From: an uncultured Lachnospira sp.
GTDB lineage: Bacteria; Bacillota; Clostridia; Lachnospirales; Lachnospiraceae
Length of the DNA stretch: 64,000 nucleotides
NCBI GenBank assembly: GCA_934343805.1
Contig: CAKRIN010000006.1
Span: 1 to 64,000 of the forward strand
Reading direction: 5' to 3'
Part shown: in pieces, positions 57,072 through 64,000 of the stretch
Numbering within the stretch: the stretch's first letter is position 1
How the letters are laid out: each line of letters starts with the position of its first letter
The notes under the pieces: model-generated
Databases searched by the model: none
Told to the model about the DNA's origin: nothing
Seen by the model: only the letters and a program-made list of their open reading frames with translations
Made by a program: the position numbers and the translations under genes

Positions 57072-58197
57072 CTGCTATCTCCAACATATACTTTATTCTG
57101 TCGTCAAATCTGAACATTTCACAAACTTTCAGATATCCATTATGTGCAATCCTTTTTCTTAACTCTTCGTGTTCAAGATAAAACTGTACTTTAGCAATCA
57201 TATCTTTCATATCCTCATACACCGCAACATCCTCTCCCGGAATGAAATATTCCATAAGCTCAGGCTGCATATTTGTAAGCACAAATCCGCCACACGCCAT
57301 AATATCCAACACTCTCAGTGGAATTCCTGTCTGAATTGTGCATAAAGAAATATTAAGATTAATCTTACTGCTTCTAAACACAGCAGGCATCTTGTCATAA
57401 TAATCTGCGTATCCACAAAACGAAGCCTTTTCAAGCCGTCCATCCGTATCATTCGAATAAACATTTACATTGCATCTGTCCGAAAGCAATGCAAGTGCTG
57501 TATATCTCTGTCTCCCCGTTGTTTCCTTGGCAAGTGTATACGATAATTCTCTTCCAGTTACCGAAAATCTGCCCTTACTTGCCTTTAAAAAGTCTGAATT
57601 AACCAATCCCAGCGTATCCGCTGTCAGCATCTCATCAATTATATAACCACCATTAATCTGTGACTGTGCTGCTATAACCCCCTCAAGATATCCTCTGCTA
57701 TACAGACTCAGCCCCCTGCATAAATCCTGATATTCTGATTTATACAACTGCCCAAGAAATGCAACATCACAATCATAAATCCCTGTGTTTACCCCGGCAA
57801 AAACATCCGGGTCAGCAGCCAGTGCAAGATGCCTTGCTCCTGTCACCCCATCTGCAAGATAATAATCTGCCTGTGCCCTGTCAAAGAAAAAAATATAATT
57901 ACATTTGTTCTTAAGAGTATCAAGGCGTCTGATATGAAGAGGTGAATCATACACCCATGATACATACTTAACCGAACAATCATTGCATATATCAGATATT
58001 ACCGGCATGAAATTGACCGAAATCACAACATCGTATATACCAGCTGTAATTCTTTTTCTGAATCTGTCTGCAAATTCATTATCACTATCCCAGTCTCTGG
58101 CACAATCATAATACACTTCATATTCTATATTTAATCTTTTGAGAGCATTCTCCATCCCTCTCTGCATAAATGCATTCCACTGATAAAATAATATCAT
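57061..58197 (-). CDS. CgeB/DUF3880-type glycosyltransferase (copy 4)
   Basis: The 378 aa protein starts at the ATG 58195-58197 after GGGGGAACAT, with five optional codons upstream. Motifs: VVISVNFMPVISDICNDCSV, SWVYDSPLHIRRL, FFFDRAQADYYL, SKINLNISLCTIQTGIPLRV, LDIMACGGFVLTNMQPELME, YFIPGEDVAVYEDMKDMIAK. First gene after the flagellin terminator, opening the run copy4-GT2-copy3-copy2. No clear promoter is visible; some transcription may come through the flagellin terminator. Confidence 0.78.
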   Translation of the reverse strand: MILFYQWNAFMQRGMENALKRLNIEYEVYYDCARDWDSDNEFADRFRKRITAGIYDVVISVNFMPVISDICNDCSVKYVSWVYDSPLHIRRLDTLKNKCNYIFFFDRAQADYYLADGVTGARHLALAADPDVFAGVNTGIYDCDVAFLGQLYKSEYQDLCRGLSLYSRGYLEGVIAAQSQINGGYIIDEMLTADTLGLVNSDFLKASKGRFSVTGRELSYTLAKETTGRQRYTALALLSDRCNVNVYSNDTDGRLEKASFCGYADYYDKMPAVFRSSKINLNISLCTIQTGIPLRVLDIMACGGFVLTNMQPELMEYFIPGEDVAVYEDMKDMIAKVQFYLEHEELRKRIAHNGYLKVCEMFRFDDRIKYMLEIADEK

Positions 58198-58221
58198 ATG
58201 TTCCCCCATCATCTATATATT

Positions 58222-58262
58222 AAAAAAGAGCCAAAGCTGCGACATTACCGCAGTTCTGGCTC
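58222..58262 (-). terminator. Terminator after flagellin
   Basis: On the minus strand, GAGCCA pairs with TGGCTC, with an inner CTGCG/CGCAG stem, followed by TTTTTT. It separates the flagellin mRNA from the glycosyltransferase genes downstream. Confidence 0.93.
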
Positions 58263-58279
58263 CTGATTTCTTAATTATA

Positions 58280-59098
58280 TTACTGTAAGAGTGAAAGAAC
58301 TCCCTGTGTCTGCTGATTAGCCTGTGAAAGCATTGACTGTCCAGCCTGTGAAAGAATATTATTCTTGCTGTATTCAACCATCTCAGTAGCCATATCTGTA
58401 TCACGGATACGAGACTCAGCAGCTGATGTATTCTCACTTGTTGTATCAAGGTTGTTAATTGTATGCTCAAGTCTGTTCTGAAGAGCACCAAGCTTAGAAC
58501 GCTCCTGTGAAACAGTATTAATAGCAAGCTGGATAAGTGACATAGACTTACCTGCAGCTGAATTGCTGCTTACACTTATGTTTGATGCCTTAATACCAAT
58601 TGCTGAAGCTTTCATGCTGTTAATGCTTAAGCTAATAATCTGACCTGAAAGAGATCCGACCTGAAGACTCTTACCTGTAAAGTTACCATCAAGAAGGTTC
58701 ATAGTATTGAACTGAGTTGTTGAATAAATTCTGTCTAACTCAGATGTCAGCTGTGAAATCTCTGACTGTATAGCCTCTCTGTCAGATGTAGTATTAGTAT
58801 CATTAGCTGCCTGTGTTGCAAGCTCATTCATTCTCTGTAAAATAGAATGTGATTCATTAAGAGCACCTTCAGCTACCTGGATAAGAGATATACCATCTTC
58901 CGCATTAGAAGATGCCTTATTAAGACCTCTGATCTGGCTTCTCATCTTTTCTGAAATAGAAAGACCAGCTGCATCATCTGCTGCTCTGTTAATCTTATAA
59001 CCTGATGATAACTTCTCTGTAGACTTAGAAAGGGCATTAGTAACTGTTCCCATCTGTCTGTTTGTGTTCATAGCTGATAGATTATGCTGTACTACCAT
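58280..59098 (-). CDS. Flagellin (short, D0/D1 only)
   Basis: Filament subunit. The 272 aa protein has the conserved N-terminal MVVQHNLSAMNTNRQ and LSSGYKINRAADDAAGLSIS and C-terminal SRIRDTDMATEMVEYSKNNI with LSQANQQTQGVLSLLQ. The central part is brief, so the surface domains D2/D3 are missing and Ser/Thr-rich segments (ASNISVSSNSAAGK) are candidate glycosylation sites. Residues matching the TLR5 contact site (Arg89, Leu93, Glu113) are present. The ATG follows AAGGAGGAATTATT. A sigma-28 promoter precedes it. Confidence 0.95.
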   Translation of the reverse strand: MVVQHNLSAMNTNRQMGTVTNALSKSTEKLSSGYKINRAADDAAGLSISEKMRSQIRGLNKASSNAEDGISLIQVAEGALNESHSILQRMNELATQAANDTNTTSDREAIQSEISQLTSELDRIYSTTQFNTMNLLDGNFTGKSLQVGSLSGQIISLSINSMKASAIGIKASNISVSSNSAAGKSMSLIQLAINTVSQERSKLGALQNRLEHTINNLDTTSENTSAAESRIRDTDMATEMVEYSKNNILSQAGQSMLSQANQQTQGVLSLLQ

Positions 59099-59167
59099 AA
59101 TAATTCCTCCTTGATATCAATAACTCCTTATAATCAATTTAAATATTGTTTATTTCTTATGTATTAT

Positions 59168-59194
59168 TTATCGGAGGAAATATTAAATACTTAA
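59168..59194 (-). promoter_or_regulatory. Sigma-28 (FliA/SigD-type) promoter of flagellin
   Basis: On the minus strand, TTAAGTAT (59187-59194) and TCCGATAA (59168-59175) are 11 bases apart, matching TAAAGTTT-N11-GCCGATAA at 6 of 8 and 7 of 8 positions. The -35 overlaps the stop of the GT4 gene. Confidence 0.82.
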
Positions 59195-60255
59195 CCCCTT
59201 TTTAATAAAAAATCAAAAATATTTTTTAAGCGGTTAAAATATACTTCTTCACTATATTTTTCTACAGATTCACGACATATTTTTCTGTCACACAAAGGCA
59301 TTTTCCCTTCATGTATATTATCAAGAATTCCTGCAAGTCCTATAGCATCCTCATATTTAAAGAAATAGCCATTCATGCCTTCTCTTACATAATCAGTAAC
59401 ACCATCAACCGGCGTCGATATAACAGTCATGCCCATTGAAAGAGCTTCTGCCCCAGTAAGCATAAATCCTTCATACTCTGATGCAGCTATCATTGCAGAA
59501 GCATCCTTACAACTCTCCCATGGATTATCCTGCCAGCCCATGAATTCAACCTGATTCTGCTGCCCAAGATACTTAACGATTTCTTTAAGTTCATCCTCTG
59601 ACTCACCTGTTCCGACAATCTTAAGCTTCCACTTATGTCTTGCTCTGTATAAACCCTCAAGTATAATATCAACTCTCTTAACATCCTGCAGCCTGCCCAC
59701 ATAACACATAGTATTGGCATCCGGATCTTTCCCGACAAATGTCTGCATATGTACAGGATTTCCCGTCAAATATGTTATTGCCTCCGGACATACCGCCTTA
59801 ACCGCCTCTTCATTACTCCTGCTTATGCACAGATGCGCATCAGCCTTTAACATCTCATTAATCCCGCCTAGCCCGGCTGCCTGATACTGCGATATATCGC
59901 TGTGAACCCACGATAATATCATAAAATGCGTATCAAGTGCCCTTCTCACCGTATCTGCCAAAACACACATAGCTGGCCAGTTCGTTGCCACACATATATC
60001 CGGTCTGCCATAGCTGTTTATAAATCCTGCATAATTTCTTGCAAAATGTGTAAGCTTTGAATTAATGTTATCATCCATACATTCGGCAAATGAATATGCT
60101 TTATTATATCCTTCAAGATATTTCATTCCCGGAGCCATATGAATAACTCTTATGTCATATTCATCACCAGGCAGCTTCCTTGTCCACGCCCGTATAACAT
60201 TTTCAATTCCACCTGTTCTTCCACCAACCGGAGAAAGAATATCAATTGTTATCAC
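59191..60255 (-). CDS. Glycosyltransferase family 4
   Basis: The 354 aa protein has a glycine-rich GT-B start (ILSPVGGRTGGIENVIRAWT), a donor-binding domain with MCYVGRLQDVKRVDIILEGL, and the EX7E motif in EYEGFMLTGAEALSMGMTVI. It is therefore a retaining GT4. The start is a GTG (60253-60255) after GGAGGTCAGA. It lies 25 bp after the TarJ-like gene, last in the coupled cassette before flagellin, and no terminator separates it from the flagellin promoter. Confidence 0.88.
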   Translation of the reverse strand: MITIDILSPVGGRTGGIENVIRAWTRKLPGDEYDIRVIHMAPGMKYLEGYNKAYSFAECMDDNINSKLTHFARNYAGFINSYGRPDICVATNWPAMCVLADTVRRALDTHFMILSWVHSDISQYQAAGLGGINEMLKADAHLCISRSNEEAVKAVCPEAITYLTGNPVHMQTFVGKDPDANTMCYVGRLQDVKRVDIILEGLYRARHKWKLKIVGTGESEDELKEIVKYLGQQNQVEFMGWQDNPWESCKDASAMIAASEYEGFMLTGAEALSMGMTVISTPVDGVTDYVREGMNGYFFKYEDAIGLAGILDNIHEGKMPLCDRKICRESVEKYSEEVYFNRLKNIFDFLLKRG

Positions 60256-60280
60256 TCTGACCTCCGTCTTATATTAACCA

Positions 60281-61285
60281 TTAATCATTAATACACATAA
60301 TCTTTACATAATCCTGTGACTTATCCCTCATAATTCGTGTGCCTTCCTGAATATTTGAGAGATTAAACTCATGTGTTATAAAACACTCTGGATGAATAGT
60401 CCCGGTTTTAAGCAGATTAATCACATAATTCCAGTCATCATCCATGTTTCCAGTGTATGATGAATTCCATGTTCCACTTAACTTTAACTGCTTTCTTAAT
60501 ATCTTCCAGTAAATATCCTTTGGTATATCCATATCAGAATATGGATTTCCAACAAGTACAATATGCCCTGCCGGAGCGCACAGTTCTATAGCCTGATTAA
60601 TTGTTTCATTCTTTCCTACGCACTCAAAAACATAATCAGCATTTATATCCTGCGGACAGTAATGTTCATTATCTATACCAATCTTTGCCGCATATCTTTC
60701 CTGCGATTCCTTATTGCCATATACATATACATCATGAATTCCTGATGCTTTAAGAAGCATAACAAGCAGCATGCCAATAGTTCCTGCTCCAATAACACAT
60801 ACATTGGTGCCTTCTTTTATAGTGAACTGACGCATCGCATGTGCTGCTACTGCCATAGGCTCAAGCATCGCCGCCTGCCTGTAAGAAATATTCTCCGTAA
60901 GCTCAAGAAGATTCCACTCTGGTACCGCCACATACTCAGCAAGTCCGCCATTACAACGTGATCCCAGATAATTATAATTACTGCACATCTCATAATGCTT
61001 ATCCTGACAGCATTTACATTTTCCACAAGGAATAAGTGGAAACACTCCTACTCTCTTTCCGAACCAGTCAGAATCTCCATTATATGTCTTAACAACTTTA
61101 CCCGAGAATTCATGACCAATCACTATTGGATGAACGTGGGCTCCTGTCTTATATATTCTTGGAATATCTGAACCGCATATCCCTGCTGCCATCACTTTGA
61201 CAATAACCCAGCCATCCTTTAGCTGGGGTTCTTCAATATCCTCATAGCGCATGTCATTAATGCCATATAACACCTGTGCCTTCAT
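60281..61285 (-). CDS. Zinc-dependent polyol-phosphate dehydrogenase (TarJ-like)
   Basis: A medium-chain zinc dehydrogenase of 334 aa. Catalytic zinc ligands Cys37 (AGICGSD), His58 and Glu59 (GHEFSG) are present, with a structural zinc site Cys87, 90, 93, 101 (CGKCKCC...C) and the Rossmann motif GAGTIGMLLVMLLKASG. TarJ reduces ribulose 5-phosphate to ribitol 5-phosphate; related enzymes act on galactitol phosphate. Its neighbours, above all the cytidylyltransferase whose stop overlaps its start (ATGA), favour the TarJ role. Confidence 0.78.
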   Translation of the reverse strand: MKAQVLYGINDMRYEDIEEPQLKDGWVIVKVMAAGICGSDIPRIYKTGAHVHPIVIGHEFSGKVVKTYNGDSDWFGKRVGVFPLIPCGKCKCCQDKHYEMCSNYNYLGSRCNGGLAEYVAVPEWNLLELTENISYRQAAMLEPMAVAAHAMRQFTIKEGTNVCVIGAGTIGMLLVMLLKASGIHDVYVYGNKESQERYAAKIGIDNEHYCPQDINADYVFECVGKNETINQAIELCAPAGHIVLVGNPYSDMDIPKDIYWKILRKQLKLSGTWNSSYTGNMDDDWNYVINLLKTGTIHPECFITHEFNLSNIQEGTRIMRDKSQDYVKIMCIND

Positions 61286-61965
61286 ACCTGTTCTCCCATT
61301 ATCCTCTGCTCAAACCTGTCATAATCAGACTTTGTTGTAATCTTATAATTACTCTCATCACCCGGTATCATAACGATATCCATCCCTGCCATGACTGCCG
61401 GCTCACTTGACCCATTAATATTCATAATATCATCCGGCATAAGGCTTTCATTAGCCTGAATGTATGGCTTAAGTCTGAATAGCTCAGGTGCCTGCCCTGC
61501 ATATACATTTTCTCTTCTGATTAAAGATGTAATAGTATTTCCATTATCACTATAATATACTGTATCCTTCATAGGCAGTACTGGAAGAACCCCATCATGT
61601 CCAGATAACGCTTCTATACACTTCTGGATTAATTCTCCCGTAAGAAACGGTCTTGCCGCATCATGTATCAGTACATTAACATCTTCCTCTCCATAAGCCC
61701 TGCTTATTGACATAAGCCCATTATATACAGATAACTGCCGGTTCTTTCCCGGAATCGCATATCCTGCCAGCTTTCCAACCTTTTTAATATGATCCTGCCA
61801 CACAACATCTGCCACAACCCATATACTGTCTATATATGCAGACTCATCAAGTGTTTCGAGACAATAATCAATCACCATCCTGCCACCACACATAAGATAC
61901 TGCTTTGGTATATCCGCACCTAACCTGCTCCCTGTTCCTCCTGCCAATACTAATGCTACGTTCAT
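61282..61965 (-). CDS. Cytidylyltransferase, TarI/IspD-like
   Basis: The 227 aa protein has the nucleotidyltransferase start VALVLAGGTGSRLGADIPKQ, HDAARPFL and KITTKSDYDRFE, typical of the IspD/TarI family. IspD makes CDP-methylerythritol, TarI makes CDP-ribitol. Pairing with a TarJ-like dehydrogenase (4-bp overlap) and with a CDP-polyol transferase-like gene points to TarI. The ATG follows AAAGGCATATTT. Whether another IspD exists elsewhere is unknown. Confidence 0.75.
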   Translation of the reverse strand: MNVALVLAGGTGSRLGADIPKQYLMCGGRMVIDYCLETLDESAYIDSIWVVADVVWQDHIKKVGKLAGYAIPGKNRQLSVYNGLMSISRAYGEEDVNVLIHDAARPFLTGELIQKCIEALSGHDGVLPVLPMKDTVYYSDNGNTITSLIRRENVYAGQAPELFRLKPYIQANESLMPDDIMNINGSSEPAVMAGMDIVMIPGDESNYKITTKSDYDRFEQRIMGEQV

Positions 61966-61977
61966 AAATATGCCTTT

Positions 61978-63447
61978 CTATCCTAATAAAGCATTTGCAA
62001 TGTCATTATATATGTAGTCTGATGCTTTGATTCCATTAATTCCTGCATAATCAAGTTCTTCCTCATACACGCGTTGTCTTATATCCTTTCTTGTATCATT
62101 GCCAGCCAGCACCACATCCTCAAGAAAAGTATCTATTCCATAATAATCAGTACCCTTAACTTTATAATGTACATCAATTATTTTCTTTCCAAGCTCATTA
62201 AATCTCTGTTCGGGTCTTTCAAGAAATAGCATAGGCTTTCCTGTATACAGATACTCTCCTACAAACGAAATAGAATCGTCTATCATTGCATCCGATGTAT
62301 CAAACAATTCCAGATAGCTTCCCTCTTCCTGAACCCTTGCATTAGGCAGTCTGCGAAACTCATCAAGATACGCTTCATATTCATCAATTGATTTCATATA
62401 TCCATGCTTAACCAGTCCATTCCTGAGATTCGGATGTGGCTTAAAAACAAATGAAATACTGTCCTTATACTTCTTAGCAAGATATATGTAAAAATACATG
62501 TTCTTGTCAAATGTAGAAAACGACAATACATTAGTATCCCCAACTGAAAAATGTGGTGCAATAATAACCTTCTTATACCCATTCACATCTCTGTTTTCTG
62601 GTATTTCCCACATATTTCGTATATCTTTTTCTGTATAACTGTGTTCATCATAGAAGTAATCCATCTTAATATATCCACTATTACGGACATTCTTTCCGCC
62701 AAGTGCCTCATACCTGATAAACTCTTCATAATCCGTCTTAGTCTCTGTATATACTCTCCAACACAGATTCATAAATTCCTTGTTATACATACATAATTCA
62801 TCAAATCTTCCTGTCTGGGAATTACCAACAGTCAACCCATATGATATATATACATTAAGCACTGAAAACGGCAGATTAATAATCTGATAATTCTTTACCA
62901 TATCCAGATACCATGGTGTAACATGAATAACTACATCAGGAACACCACCTATATCTTCCCATCCTGTAATCTCCTCTGTATCAGGGTCATACACATGCTC
63001 TACATTATAGCCATTCTCTTCAAAATACTTATATGTCTGGGAATATGTCTTTCCCCGTTCTTCCTTTGTCCTTCCGATTATAGGAACTGGAACAACAACT
63101 GGCAGAAACCTGTCATCATCTCTTAACATGTTATATATACGCTCTGCTGGCCACTCTGCTGCTGATATTGGAAGAAATGCAACCTTTATCTTCTGTCCAT
63201 CACGCAGTCTCTTATCTATATTAGACTTACCACATCGGATTGCAGCATCATAGCAATAATTATAAAGCTTGTTTCCATCTTCCATACTGCCTGTAGCAAA
63301 AAACATGGCAACAAGATGGGCATATGTATATCCGGCTGCCTTTTCACCATCTGCAAGCCAGTTATTATCAACAGCCTCTGCAAGTTCTGTCGCAAGCCTG
63401 ATTATCTCATCCTGCCCCATCATAACAGGATTATTGTCTATTATCAT
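61978..63447 (-). CDS. CDP-glycerol/CDP-ribitol glycerophosphotransferase family-like protein
   Basis: The 489 aa protein has C-terminal motifs of the TagF/TarL-type transferases: VIIAPHFSVG, FVFKPHPNLR and DAMIDDSISFVGEYLYTGKP with MLFLERPEQRF. These enzymes move polyol phosphate from CDP onto a glycan. The first 100 residues are unusual and may bind the acceptor. Its ATG overlaps the epimerase stop (ATGA) with GGGAGATAAG upstream. It follows the epimerase-like gene and precedes TarI/TarJ-like genes by 12 bp, so it probably uses their product. Confidence 0.72.
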   Translation of the reverse strand: MIIDNNPVMMGQDEIIRLATELAEAVDNNWLADGEKAAGYTYAHLVAMFFATGSMEDGNKLYNYCYDAAIRCGKSNIDKRLRDGQKIKVAFLPISAAEWPAERIYNMLRDDDRFLPVVVPVPIIGRTKEERGKTYSQTYKYFEENGYNVEHVYDPDTEEITGWEDIGGVPDVVIHVTPWYLDMVKNYQIINLPFSVLNVYISYGLTVGNSQTGRFDELCMYNKEFMNLCWRVYTETKTDYEEFIRYEALGGKNVRNSGYIKMDYFYDEHSYTEKDIRNMWEIPENRDVNGYKKVIIAPHFSVGDTNVLSFSTFDKNMYFYIYLAKKYKDSISFVFKPHPNLRNGLVKHGYMKSIDEYEAYLDEFRRLPNARVQEEGSYLELFDTSDAMIDDSISFVGEYLYTGKPMLFLERPEQRFNELGKKIIDVHYKVKGTDYYGIDTFLEDVVLAGNDTRKDIRQRVYEEELDYAGINGIKASDYIYNDIANALLG

Positions 63448-64000
63448 AAATTTCTTATCTCCCTTAAAATCTCCCCATATGGTCTGTCTTTGCCAAAAAG
63501 AAGTGTTGTTCCAAGCACGAACCCCTTAACCCCCATTGGCGCAAATGTGGTAATTTTATCTGCACTGCACGCTCCATCCCAGTACACCTCAAAATCCATC
63601 TCTTTACGGATATTAAGAAGTCTTTCTATCTTTTTCCCAACATAAGGAAGATACATCTGTCCTGCATTACCTGGATTAACAGACATTACAAGAACCTTAT
63701 CTACAATCTGAAGCATCTCCATAACTGTCTCAACACTTGTCCCCGGATTAATTGCTATTCCCGGAACCATTCCTGCATCAATTATCTTCTGCAGTGTTGT
63801 TGACGGATGATACTCTGCTTCAGGATGGATATACACTGTATCCCCTTTCCTTAATGACTCTAGAAAGAGATTAATATGCGTATTAGGATGCTCTATCATA
63901 AGATGAACATCCATAGGCTTATCTGTAGCCGACCTTATATATCGCAGGTCATTAAGTGACATTGCAAAGTTAGGCACATAACGGCCATCCATAATATCAA
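63444..64000 (-). CDS. Ribulose-phosphate 3-epimerase family protein (truncated by window edge)
   Basis: Partial: the frame runs off the right edge, where DIMDGRYVPNF continues the N-terminal strand. Typical motifs are HLMIEHPNTHI, VMSVNPGNAGQMYLP and YWDGACSADKI, which differ from the usual SVNPGFGGQ and VDGG. The family equilibrates ribulose and xylulose 5-phosphate. Here it may provide the polyol precursor for the TarJ/TarI-like enzymes, or be a specialised relative. It is translationally coupled to the next gene by a 4-bp overlap. Confidence 0.78.
   Translation of the reverse strand, partial: DIMDGRYVPNFAMSLNDLRYIRSATDKPMDVHLMIEHPNTHINLFLESLRKGDTVYIHPEAEYHPSTTLQKIIDAGMVPGIAINPGTSVETVMEMLQIVDKVLVMSVNPGNAGQMYLPYVGKKIERLLNIRKEMDFEVYWDGACSADKITTFAPMGVKGFVLGTTLLFGKDRPYGEILREIRNL

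Noticed and set aside
1..64000. CRISPR arrays, insertion sequences, integrases or attachment sites.
   Set aside because: No regularly spaced repeats, transposase or integrase genes, or flanking direct repeats were seen.

Overview
The window looks like chromosomal DNA of a motile Clostridia species, most likely Lachnospiraceae (Roseburia / Agathobacter / Lachnospira-like). The grounds are gene order, a long clostridial-type L17, flagellin with DUF3880/CgeB-type glycosyltransferases, AT-rich intergenic DNA, strong AGGAGG ribosome binding sites and sigma-A promoters close to consensus. The family assignment is an inference. No CRISPR array, insertion sequence, rRNA or tRNA gene is visible.

Layout. 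(1) 1-20.6 kb, all on the minus strand: the joined S10-spc-alpha ribosomal protein operons (rpsJ to rplQ, with secY, adk, infA, rpsD and rpoA inside), then ecfA1-ecfA2-ecfT, truA and a separately promoted rplM-rpsI pair. rpmJ (7919-8032) is a short gene with a GTG start. map is missing between adk and infA. (2) 20.7-31.3 kb: a housekeeping and accessory stretch with a zinc-ribbon membrane protein, an ABC-F ATPase, a SulP transporter with a charged C-terminal extension, an rRNA-type methyltransferase, a NusG-domain-II/Gx-transporter pair, a MATE exporter, a C39-like peptidase and a histidine phosphatase. (3) 31.4-47.7 kb, minus strand: rpmG-secE-nusG-rplK-rplA, rplJ-rplL, rpoB-rpoC, rpsL-rpsG-fusA-tuf, with promoters, attenuators and terminators between the groups. 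(4) 47.9-64 kb: a flagellin and cell-surface modification region.

The last region is the most interesting. It holds a FliD-like protein, a small acidic unknown, a degenerate adenylate-forming enzyme, two GT2 glycosyltransferases, four paralogous CgeB/DUF3880-type glycosyltransferases and a short flagellin with its own sigma-28 promoter and terminator. Upstream is a translationally coupled cassette (ribulose-phosphate epimerase-like, CDP-polyol phosphotransferase-like, TarI/IspD-like cytidylyltransferase, TarJ-like zinc dehydrogenase, GT4). Together these could make CDP-ribitol or a similar CDP-polyol and decorate the flagellum or another surface polymer with polyol phosphate and sugars. This is an inference from gene families and neighbourhood; no substrate can be read from the sequence.

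The ribosomal regions also hold several structured non-coding stretches: leaders before rplM, rpsJ, rplC, rpsM, rplK, rplJ and rplL. Some match known regulatory positions (L13, S10, L10). Others, notably 7603-7918 and 19813-19978, I cannot assign to a known class. Twelve genes use GTG or TTG starts, judged from ribosome-binding-site position.
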